A stretch of DNA of 33,204 nucleotides from an uncultured Desulfovibrio sp. (lineage in GTDB: Bacteria; Desulfobacterota; Desulfovibrionia; Desulfovibrionales; Desulfovibrionaceae). Under the pieces are notes generated by a model, which had not been told where the DNA came from, searched no databases, and saw only the letters and a list, made by a program, of their open reading frames with translations. The position numbers and the translations under genes were made by a program. This document shows positions 26,674 to 33,204 of this stretch, in pieces. Position 1 is the first letter of the stretch. Each line of letters opens with the position of its first letter. The stretch covers positions 1 to 33,204 of the forward strand of contig NZ_CALUWS010000032.1 in assembly GCF_944324525.1 (NCBI RefSeq), written 5' to 3'.

Positions 26674-27522
26674 ATGGAAATTCTACGCGCCAAAACGGCC
26701 GGGTTCTGCATGGGGGTGAGCCTGGCCCTGCAAAAGCTGGACTCCGCCATCGAGCATGCCGATGGCCGGCGCATCTGCACCCTCGGCCCCATCATCCACA
26801 ATCCGCAGGTCCTGGCCGACTATGAGGCGCGAGGCGTCTTCTGCGCCGCGTCGCCCGCGGAACTCGGCCCGCAGGACTGCGTGCTCATCCGCGCCCACGG
26901 CATCACCCGTCAGGTGGAAGAGGCCGTGCGGACGTCGGGGGCGCATGTGCAGGACGCCACCTGTCCCAAGGTGAAGAAGGCCCAGCTCGCCATACGCAAC
27001 GCCACGGAGAATGGCGCGACGCTCCTGCTCTTCGGCGAAGCGGAACACCCCGAGGTGCAGGGACTCTTGTCCTACGCGCACGCCACGGCCCATGTCTTCG
27101 GCAATCAGGAGGAACTGGACGCCCTGCCGATTGGGCCTTCCGGGAACTATGTGCTCGCTTCGCAGACCACGCAGGATCGCGGCGTCTTCGCCGCCATCGA
27201 GCAGGGACTGCGCGAAAAGCTCGAACGGCTGACGGTGCTCTCCACCATCTGCGACGCCACGCGGGAACGGCAGGAAGAGGCCCTGGAGATAGCGCGCACG
27301 GTGGACGTGATGGTCGTCGTCGGCGGCAGGCAGAGCGGCAATACGCGCCGCCTGGCCGATCTTGCCGCCCAGTGCGGCAAGACTACCTACCATATAGAAG
27401 AAGCGTCGGAGCTCCTTCCTGAGAATTTCTCAAAAAAAACGCGTGTGGGCCTAACGGCGGGCGCATCTACGCCGAAAAAGCTTATTGACGCGGCGCAAGC
27501 GTGGCTGGAAGCACTGCCCTAG
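26674..27522 (+). CDS. ispH: 4-hydroxy-3-methylbut-2-enyl diphosphate reductase
   Basis: The last step of the MEP isoprenoid pathway, making IPP and DMAPP with a [4Fe-4S] cluster. The 282 residues carry the three cluster cysteines C12 (AGFCMGV), C97 (DATCPKV) and C193 (TICDATRERQ). The substrate-binding residues are also present: H42 (IIHNPQV), H75 (RAHGI), H125 with catalytic E127 (EHPEVQG) and T165/T166 (SQTTQD). GGRQSGNTRRLADLA and LTAGASTP complete the family pattern. ATG 26674 follows AAGGAG at 5 nt. It has its own promoter and ends about 170 bp before cheV. Confidence 0.97.
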   Translation: MEILRAKTAGFCMGVSLALQKLDSAIEHADGRRICTLGPIIHNPQVLADYEARGVFCAASPAELGPQDCVLIRAHGITRQVEEAVRTSGAHVQDATCPKVKKAQLAIRNATENGATLLLFGEAEHPEVQGLLSYAHATAHVFGNQEELDALPIGPSGNYVLASQTTQDRGVFAAIEQGLREKLERLTVLSTICDATRERQEEALEIARTVDVMVVVGGRQSGNTRRLADLAAQCGKTTYHIEEASELLPENFSKKTRVGLTAGASTPKKLIDAAQAWLEALP

Positions 27523-27693
27523 GCGAAGCGTCCGGCTGCCGCGCGCATCCGCAGGCAACGGACCCCGCGTGAGGCGCCGGATTGCATACCCGTCTCCTGA
27601 CGGAAAGAAGCCGGAAGGGACTTCGATCCGGGCGGACGACGACGGCGGGGATCTTTCCCCGTGATGGGCGCAGGCGTATTTTATGGAGGCAGC

Positions 27694-28725
27694 ATGGCTC
27701 AGACCAATATTCTGCTCGAGGCGGGAACCAACGAACTTGAAGTCGTCGAGTTCTATCTTGATGAACTGGCGCCGCCCAACGGCGATCCCGCCGAAGGACA
27801 GACCACGACGGAAAACCCTGACGGCACATGCACCTATCGCGGCTATTATGGCGTCAACGTGGCCAAGGTGCTGGAAATCATCCGCATGCCCAAGGTAACG
27901 GAACTGCCTGAAGTCCAGCACCCCAGCGTGCTGGGGGCGTTCAACCTGCGCTCCCGCATCATCCCTCTTGTGGACCTGGCCATGTGGCTGGAAAAACAGC
28001 ACGCCCAGACGACCGAAGAACCCAAGACCATCGTGACGGAGTTCAACAACGTCACCACGGCCTTCATGGTCTCCGGCGTCAACCGCATCCACCGCATCAG
28101 CTGGGAAGAGGTCGAGCAGCCGAACAAATATGTGGCAGCCGTCTCCAGCAATACCATTGTCGGCGTAGTCAAGCTGGAGGGCCGGATCGTCTTTCTGCTG
28201 GACCTGGAAAAAGTGGTCGCCAACCTCAATCCCCGGCTCGGACTGCGTCTGGATGACCTGGGCGCCAACTGGGACGCCTCGCGCGGCTACCGCGCCCTCG
28301 TGGCCGACGACTCGGCCCTGGTCCGCGAGATGCAACGCGACCTGCTGGAGAAGGCCGGCTTCGTCGTGGAGGTCACTACCAACGGGCGCGAGGCCTGGGA
28401 ACGGCTCATGAACTTCAAGCGCCTTTCCGAGGAAGAGAACCGCCCCATCACCGACTTTGTGCAGGTGGTCGTCTCGGATATCGAGATGCCGGTCATGGAC
28501 GGGCTCAATCTGACCCTGCGCATCAAGGAGGATCCCATGCTCAAGGATCTTCCGGTTCTGCTCTTTTCCTCCCTCATTACCGACAAGCTGCGGCACAAGG
28601 GGGAAAGCGTCGGGGCGGACGGACAGATCTCCAAGCCGGAAGTGACCCAGCTCGCCAAGCGGGCCGCCGCGCTCATCCAGGCGCGGGAAGCCGCCCGGGC
28701 CGAAAAGCTGGCCAGCGGCGCCTAG
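27694..28725 (+). CDS. cheV: Chemotaxis protein CheV
   Basis: A chemotaxis coupling protein with a receiver. The 343 residues have a CheW-like domain (about 1-185: FNLRSRIIPLVDLAMWLE, KLEGRIVFLLDLEKV), with a short hydrophilic insertion at about 27-50, then a response-regulator domain (about 198-325). The receiver has the acidic pair D205/D206, the phospho-acceptor D262 (VVSDIEMPVMDG) and K314 (SKPE). Phosphorylation by CheA is thought to tune coupling between receptors and kinase. ATG 27694 follows GGAGG at 4 nt. Its nearest chemotaxis neighbour is the chemoreceptor at 30554. It ends at a double hairpin terminator. Confidence 0.96.
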   Translation: MAQTNILLEAGTNELEVVEFYLDELAPPNGDPAEGQTTTENPDGTCTYRGYYGVNVAKVLEIIRMPKVTELPEVQHPSVLGAFNLRSRIIPLVDLAMWLEKQHAQTTEEPKTIVTEFNNVTTAFMVSGVNRIHRISWEEVEQPNKYVAAVSSNTIVGVVKLEGRIVFLLDLEKVVANLNPRLGLRLDDLGANWDASRGYRALVADDSALVREMQRDLLEKAGFVVEVTTNGREAWERLMNFKRLSEEENRPITDFVQVVVSDIEMPVMDGLNLTLRIKEDPMLKDLPVLLFSSLITDKLRHKGESVGADGQISKPEVTQLAKRAAALIQAREAARAEKLASGA

Positions 28726-28749
28726 CCTGCCGCCATCTGCGAACCGATC

Positions 28750-28854
28750 GCCTCTCCCGCCTGCCTGCGGGAGAGGCTTTTTTGTATGAAGGAAACCTCC
28801 CGCCAGGCGGGAGGTTTTCTTCATACAAAAAAGGGAGGGGCAGCCGCCCCTCCC
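28750..28854. terminator. Nested three-hairpin convergent terminator
   Basis: Three stems in 105 bp. Stem 1 (28750-28777, GCCTCTCCCGC with its complement) plus T6 ends cheV. Stem 3 (28833-28854, GGGAGGGGC-AGCC-GCCCCTCCC) plus T6 on the minus strand ends the peroxidase gene. Between them, 28778-28832 is a 55-bp palindrome (27-bp arms, one G-T wobble) whose outermost bases are the T-tracts of stems 1 and 3. Confidence 0.9.
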
Positions 28855-28884
28855 GTCAAATAGCGTGTCCCGTCGGTCGCCGGA

Positions 28885-30270
28885 CTAGCGTTCCACGGCC
28901 TTGCCGGTCAGCGGCTTACCCTGGTATTCGCCGGTGAGCGTCCGCAGGAAGGCCACGATCAGCTTCCTGTCGGCATCGGAAACCGGGATGCCGGAGAGGT
29001 ACTTGCCCATGATGGCCACGCTTTCGTCAAGGGTGGTCACCGTGCCGTCATGCATGTAGGGATGCGTCAGCTCCACGTTGCGGAGGTTGGGCACCTTGAA
29101 GCGGTGCAGGTCCTCTTCCTTGTTGGTGGCGCCGATGCGGCCCTTGTCCGAACCCAGCGGATTGCCGCGATCGGCAAAGTAATCCGCCTTGAGGTCCATG
29201 TATTCAAAGGACCGACCGCCCAGACCCTTGCCCACATGGCAGCTCGCGCAGCGGTAGAGCTTGAAGAGCTCGTAGCCCTTCACTTCGTCCTTGCTCAGGG
29301 CGCCCTCGTCACCCATGAGCCACTTGTCGAAGCGGCTGTTGGGCGTGATCAGGGTCTTTTCGTACTCGGCGATGGCATCAGTGATGTTCTTGCCGGTCCA
29401 GCCGTCAGCATACACGGCACGGAACTCGGCGGTGAGCGCCTGGTCCTTCTCGAGCTTGGCGATGATCTCCTCCCAGTTCTTGGAGCCCATTTCGATGGGG
29501 TTCATGGGCGGGCCGCCAGCCTGCTCCTGCAGATCGGCGGCGCGGCCGTCCCAGAACTGCCAGCGGTTGAAGGCGGCATTGAAGACGGTCGGCGCGTTGA
29601 TGTCGCCGAACTGCTTGCGGATGCCTTCAGAGAAGCGGGAATTGTCCGTCCCGGCCTTGTCGTAGACATGGCAGCCGGAACAGGCCAGCGTATCGTCGGC
29701 CGAAAGACGCTTGTCGTTGAAGAGCTTTTCCCCCAGCGCCACCTTGGCGGCGTTGACGGGCAGAGACTGCGGAATGGGCTGCACGGGCTCGTTGGCATGC
29801 CGCGGGGCCGCCGTGCCGGTGGCGTAGAACTCGGCCCTGGTGGTGCGCACCCAGTCGCGGATCAGCTTCTTTTCCTCCGCGGTCAGACGGCTGCTCCAGT
29901 GGACGACGGTGAACTTGGCCGGCGGCATGGTATTGTTGTTGATGACCCATTCCATCTTGGCCAGCGTCGTTTCCCCGACGGGCTTGTCCGCGTCGTTCTC
30001 CACCAGCTCCGCGTTCAGATCCATGGCCCGCAGCCCGTCCCGGTAGTCCTGCTCGATGATCTGCCGGATGCCCGGGATCCTGGTATAAAAGGGCAGATCA
30101 AAATTGCGGCTGTGACACGCCATGCATTTTTCCATGACCACATCGGAAACCATGCTGAACTTGGCCATGGGGGGTTTGATGTCCGCTGCAGACGCCGTTT
30201 GCACGGCCGTGGCGGTCAACGCCGCGGCCGCCGTCACGGAACACAGGAACACGCGCTTCCAATCCTTCAT
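28885..30270 (-). CDS. Three-haem cytochrome c peroxidase
   Basis: A periplasmic enzyme reducing H2O2 to water. The 461-residue product starts with a Sec signal (MKDWKRVFLCSVTAAAALTATAVQTASA, cut before ADI). Three haem c sites follow: CMACH (49-53) in an extra N-terminal haem domain with NNTMPPAKFTVVHWSSRLTAEEKKLIRDW, then CSGCH (197-201) and CASCH (341-345) of the classical diheme peroxidase, with FWDGRAADLQEQAGGPP, NPIEMG and FKVPNLRNVELTHPYMHDGT. The three-haem form resembles E. coli Ccp/YhjA, a quinol-linked peroxidase. ATG 30270 follows GGAGG at 5 nt, better than the ATG at 30282, which is part of that box. Divergent from the chemoreceptor. Confidence 0.94.
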   Translation of the reverse strand: MKDWKRVFLCSVTAAAALTATAVQTASAADIKPPMAKFSMVSDVVMEKCMACHSRNFDLPFYTRIPGIRQIIEQDYRDGLRAMDLNAELVENDADKPVGETTLAKMEWVINNNTMPPAKFTVVHWSSRLTAEEKKLIRDWVRTTRAEFYATGTAAPRHANEPVQPIPQSLPVNAAKVALGEKLFNDKRLSADDTLACSGCHVYDKAGTDNSRFSEGIRKQFGDINAPTVFNAAFNRWQFWDGRAADLQEQAGGPPMNPIEMGSKNWEEIIAKLEKDQALTAEFRAVYADGWTGKNITDAIAEYEKTLITPNSRFDKWLMGDEGALSKDEVKGYELFKLYRCASCHVGKGLGGRSFEYMDLKADYFADRGNPLGSDKGRIGATNKEEDLHRFKVPNLRNVELTHPYMHDGTVTTLDESVAIMGKYLSGIPVSDADRKLIVAFLRTLTGEYQGKPLTGKAVER

Positions 30271-30282
30271 CCCAACCTCCAT

Positions 30283-30553
30283 GTATGGGCAGGCGGGGCG
30301 TCCTCCCGCTTTTGCCCGCTACCGTCTTGCCGGCCAAAACCGCTTTTGCCGGCTGGAACGCCAACGGTCGTTTGCGCCGTAAGGGCAACGTCATCACTGA
30401 CGACCTGGTTTTTTAGTAATAAAAGGTATTATTAGCAAGCAATTTGTGAACAAAGAAACAAATTTCCCGTTCCAGCACCCGAATGAACGCGGCTTGCTTC
30501 ACCGGCCTGTATGGAGTAAGGAAAAATCTTAATCGGTTCAGGAGGGAGGACGG
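30283..30553. promoter_or_regulatory. Divergent promoter region, peroxidase / chemoreceptor
   Basis: The 271 bp include an AT-rich block at 30405-30475. Candidate minus-strand boxes for the peroxidase are TTGTTC-16-TAATAC. A plus-strand candidate for the chemoreceptor is TTGCTT (30494-30499)-17-TAAGGA (30517-30522). Two inverted repeats could be operators: TAATAA-N6-TTATTA (30417-30434) and CGTCA-TCAC-TGACG (30389-30402). Confidence 0.45.
30417..30434. promoter_or_regulatory. Palindromic TAATAA-N6-TTATTA, candidate operator
   Basis: A perfect 6-6-6 palindrome that overlaps the peroxidase promoter candidate in an otherwise GC-rich genome. Its AT-rich nature recalls Fur/PerR-type operators but does not match one exactly. 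Confidence 0.4.
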
Positions 30554-32305
30554 ATGCTCTGGGCGAACCTTTCCATCAACAAGAAGCTGGCGCTGGGTTT
30601 TACCGGCTCGCTGTTCGCCATGCTGCTGTTTTCGGCGGTGGTATGGTACTCTTCCGAAAATATCATGCACCTGGCCGACACGGCCATCGACAAGCAAAAA
30701 TTCGCTCTGACCCTGACGCTGCGCGAAGTTGACCACCTCAAGTGGACCGAACGCCTGCACAAACTTGTGCTGGACGGTCCCAATGCCAACATGTCGTCCA
30801 TCCAGACCGACGGCCACAAGTGTGCTTTCGGCCAGTGGTTCTACTCTGGAGACCGGAAACGCCTGGAACAGCTCCTGCCCGAAACGGTGCAGCACTTCAC
30901 CGAGCTGGAAAAACCCCACCTGGCGCTGCATGAAAGCGCCATACGCATCCAGGAGCTTGTACGCGCCGGCAAGCTGCAGGAAGCCGAAGCCTATTTCCTC
31001 GACGTGACCGAACGCTCGTCGGCGGACGTGCTCGCCTATCTCGAGACCACCCGCAATCTCGTGCTGGCGGCTTCCCGGCAGGATGCGCAAAAGTACCTGG
31101 ATGTGGGCCATTCCACGCAATGGCTGTTCGTTGTCATGCAGAGCATAGCCATGCTGATGCTTGCCGTGGCGAGCATCCTCTTCGCCCGCTCCATCAGCCG
31201 GCCGCTGGGCCAGCTTGTGGCACGCTCGCGCGAAGTGGTGAACGGCAACCTTGACGTGGATCTGCGCCTGCCGCGCCGGGATGAGGCGGGACAGCTCTCC
31301 CAGGCGCTCGGCTCGCTGCTGGACAGCCTCAAGCAGAAGCTGGCAGAAAATGAAAAGACCTCGCGAGAAGCCCTGGCCCATGCCGCCCGTGCCGAGCAGG
31401 CCCTGCGCGCGGCCGAGGAGAAGGAAGGACGTATCAGCGGCCTGCTCAAGGAGATGACCGCCATCGCGGCCAAGGCCGACGACATCGCGGCGGATCTGGC
31501 CAGAAGCACGCAGAGCCTTGCCGAGCAGGTCGAGGCCGTCAATACCGGCAGCGTCGATCAGAACCACCAGATGAAGTGCAATATGGACAATGTGGAACAG
31601 CTGGCCGCCGCCGCCGGAAACATCGTCCAGAATGCCGCCCTCACCGCCGAGGATGCGGGCAAGTCGCGCCAGAGCGCCACCAGGGGCATGGAGGTGGTGC
31701 AGGGCTGCGAAGCCTCCATGAACCGGCTCCTGGTCATGGCCGAAAAGCAGGACAAGGATCTCCGCCAGCTGGACGAGACCGCCGGCAGCATCGGGGACAT
31801 CATGAGCGTCATCGTGGACATCGCGGATCAGACCAATCTGCTCGCCCTCAATGCGGCCATCGAGGCCGCCCGCGCCGGCGAGGCCGGACGCGGCTTTGCC
31901 GTGGTGGCGGACGAAGTGCGCAAGCTGGCCGAAAAGACCGTCGTGGCCACCTCTTCCGTAGGCGACAAGATCAGCGAGATCCAGTCGGCCATCCATTCCT
32001 GCGTGAGCTTCATGCAGGATGCCCGCTCGGCCGTGGAAGAGGCGGACGATCTGGCGCGCCGCTCGGGGACCGCCCTGCAGGAGATCGTGGAGGCCGCCAG
32101 TCACAACGAAGGCAACGCCTCACAGATATCGGCGGCGGCCCAGCAGCAGCACGGCATCGTGGTGACGGTGTCCGACGGCATGCGGCAGGTGCGCGAGATC
32201 GCCGACAGGAACTTTGCCGCCATGGAGACCGCGGGCGAGCAGGTCCGGGCCCTTGTGGGCATGGCCGCTTCCCTCAAGCAACTCATCGACCGCCTCAAGC
32301 GCTAG
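30554..32305 (+). CDS. Methyl-accepting chemotaxis protein with periplasmic CZB-like zinc domain
   Basis: A 583-residue chemoreceptor. TM1 is about 13-31 and TM2 about 189-211. The region between holds the pattern of a chemoreceptor zinc-binding (CZB) domain: H61 ([10 protein letters not shown]), C90 ([11 protein letters not shown]), H122 and H126 (PHLALHESA). CZB domains bind zinc through three His and one Cys and usually sit in the cytoplasm; here it falls in the predicted periplasmic loop. A HAMP domain (about 212-265), a long Ala/Glu-rich coiled coil and the signalling tip ([34 protein letters not shown]) follow. The ATG has GGAGGGAGG 4 nt upstream. It ends 12 bp before the carbonic anhydrase gene. 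Confidence 0.93.
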   Translation: MLWANLSINKKLALGFTGSLFAMLLFSAVVWYSSENIMHLADTAIDKQKFALTLTLREVDHLKWTERLHKLVLDGPNANMSSIQTDGHKCAFGQWFYSGDRKRLEQLLPETVQHFTELEKPHLALHESAIRIQELVRAGKLQEAEAYFLDVTERSSADVLAYLETTRNLVLAASRQDAQKYLDVGHSTQWLFVVMQSIAMLMLAVASILFARSISRPLGQLVARSREVVNGNLDVDLRLPRRDEAGQLSQALGSLLDSLKQKLAENEKTSREALAHAARAEQALRAAEEKEGRISGLLKEMTAIAAKADDIAADLARSTQSLAEQVEAVNTGSVDQNHQMKCNMDNVEQLAAAAGNIVQNAALTAEDAGKSRQSATRGMEVVQGCEASMNRLLVMAEKQDKDLRQLDETAGSIGDIMSVIVDIADQTNLLALNAAIEAARAGEAGRGFAVVADEVRKLAEKTVVATSSVGDKISEIQSAIHSCVSFMQDARSAVEEADDLARRSGTALQEIVEAASHNEGNASQISAAAQQQHGIVVTVSDGMRQVREIADRNFAAMETAGEQVRALVGMAASLKQLIDRLKR

Positions 32306-32317
32306 GGCTTTCCCGTC

Positions 32318-33010
32318 ATGCAGGACTTCCACAAGTTCATTAACGGCTTCAAGAACTTCCGCAGCTTTTACTACGATGCGGAGGTGGACTATTACGCCGC
32401 CCTGCGCGACGGGCAGCATCCCAAGGCGCTGGTCATCGCCTGCAGCGACTCGCGGGCTGACCCCGCCCTGCTCATGGGCTGCGACCCCGGCGACATCTTC
32501 GTCGTGCGCAATGTGGCCAACCTGGTGCCCCACGCTACGGAAGCAGGCCGCGGCGACGCGGTGCTGGCCGTGCTGGAGTACGGCGTGCGCCACCTTAAAG
32601 TGGAACACGTCATCGTGCTGGGGCACTCCTGCTGCGGCGGCATCCATGCGCTCATGCATCCCGAATCCACGCCCCCGGACAGCCATGTGGCGCACTGGGT
32701 CGCCATCGCCCGCCCCGCGCTGGAACGCATGGACGACGGCGACAACCGGGACGCCGCCGCCCATCGCCGGAACTGCGAGGAGGCCGCCGTCCTGCTCTCC
32801 GTAGAGAACCTGCTCTCCTATCCCTGGATACAGCGGCGGGTGGCCGAGCACAGGCTCTCCCTGCACGCCTGGTACTTCGACATGGAAGTGGGCGATCTGC
32901 TGGCCTATTTTCCTGACGCAGAGCGCTTTGAATCCCTGCATGAGCACGGGCTGCACCGGGATCTTTCCGGCCTCGGCCCCCATCTGCGCCGCCTGGTGGA
33001 AGGCGGCTAG
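32318..33010 (+). CDS. Beta-class carbonic anhydrase
   Basis: Interconverts CO2 and bicarbonate. The 230 residues carry the zinc and active-site residues of the beta class: C42, D44, R46 (ACSDSRADP) and H103, C106 (LGHSCCGG), plus VVRNVANLVP and AVLAVLEYGVRHLKVEHVIVLGH. Length is typical and there is no signal peptide, so it acts in the cytoplasm. It lies 12 bp after the zinc-domain chemoreceptor, with only a weak AGGG upstream, which suggests co-transcription. It may supply bicarbonate for carboxylation or equilibrate CO2 from organic-acid oxidation. Confidence 0.95.
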   Translation: MQDFHKFINGFKNFRSFYYDAEVDYYAALRDGQHPKALVIACSDSRADPALLMGCDPGDIFVVRNVANLVPHATEAGRGDAVLAVLEYGVRHLKVEHVIVLGHSCCGGIHALMHPESTPPDSHVAHWVAIARPALERMDDGDNRDAAAHRRNCEEAAVLLSVENLLSYPWIQRRVAEHRLSLHAWYFDMEVGDLLAYFPDAERFESLHEHGLHRDLSGLGPHLRRLVEGG

Positions 33011-33057
33011 AGGCTTTTGGCACTATTTGCTGTCTGTTTGAGGGGAAGGGGAACCCC

Positions 33058-33204
33058 GCGCTCTGCTGTCGATGCCCGTAAGACTCCTGCGTCGCCTAAC
33101 GGGCACGGCCTCCGGCCGCCTTTCGGTCGCGCTCTGCTGTCGATGCCCGTAAGACTCCTGCGTCGCCTAACGGGCACGGCCTCCGGCCGCCTTTCGGTCG
33201 CGCT
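33058..33204 (+). repeat. Tandem array of the 71-bp hairpin repeat
   Basis: Two identical 71-bp units (33058-33128, 33129-33199) and the first five bases of a third. Each has a stem TGCCCGT/ACGGGCA with a 19-nt loop, and a GGCC-TCC-GGCC stem. A diverged copy opens the window. The array continues past the window end, and there is no spacer between units. A DNA sequence break at a multi-copy repeat would explain why both window ends fall in it. Confidence 0.9.

Noticed and set aside
33058-33204. Possible CRISPR array
   Set aside because: Units follow each other directly with no unique spacers, and 71 bp is too long for a CRISPR repeat.

Overview
The window is a GC-rich stretch from what looks like a sulfate-reducing deltaproteobacterium of the Desulfovibrio type. 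This is inferred from gene content and order: a polar-flagellar fliM, two methyl-accepting chemotaxis proteins and CheV, a three-haem cytochrome c peroxidase, a SulP permease, an RACo-like ASKHA/[2Fe-2S] protein, and a thrS-infC-rpmI-rplT-pheS-pheT-merR block followed by rpe-tkt-pgk. No rRNA is present to confirm the taxon.

Layout. 1-300: a hairpin-rich repeat copy and a terminator. 300-4029 (minus): a translationally coupled pair, an ASKHA/[2Fe-2S] reductive-activator-like protein and an Rsm22-like methyltransferase with long disordered arms. 4121-5271 (plus): fliM behind a good sigma-54 promoter, with its own terminator. 5427-7493 (minus): a dCache chemoreceptor. 7583-7729: a structured dispersed repeat. 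7893-9166 (minus): a small operon of a SAM methyltransferase and a NimA-like flavoprotein. 9454-21284 (minus): a long translation and carbon-metabolism block (thrS, infC, rpmI, rplT, terminator, pheS, small secreted protein, pheT, merR-like, rpe, tkt, pgk), preceded by tRNA-Val(GAC). 21951-23078 (minus): a lytic transglycosylase. 23142-23721: an AT-rich, gene-free zone holding a MITE-like element and hairpins. 23722-26510 (plus): SulP overlapping a dihydrouridine synthase by 4 bp. 26674-28725 (plus): ispH, then cheV. 28750-28854: a three-hairpin convergent terminator. 28885-30270 (minus): cytochrome c peroxidase. 30554-33010 (plus): a chemoreceptor with a zinc-binding (CZB-like) sensor, then a beta-carbonic anhydrase. 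33058-33204: tandem 71-bp repeats running off the window.

How it fits together. The minus-strand block couples aminoacylation (ThrRS, PheRS, tRNA-Val), initiation (IF3) and ribosome assembly (L35, L20) with sugar-phosphate metabolism. The plus-strand right side carries motility sensing (CheV, chemoreceptor) next to CO2/bicarbonate and anion handling (carbonic anhydrase, SulP).

No defence system, CRISPR array, prophage or intact insertion sequence was found. The least ordinary signals are: the 71-bp repeat family at both window ends with two compensatory stem changes; the 145-bp dispersed repeat with a possible minimal hairpin derivative; the 219-bp MITE-like element; the probable AUA start of infC; the terminator in the thrS leader that leaves no room for a promoter behind it; and the nested convergent terminator.
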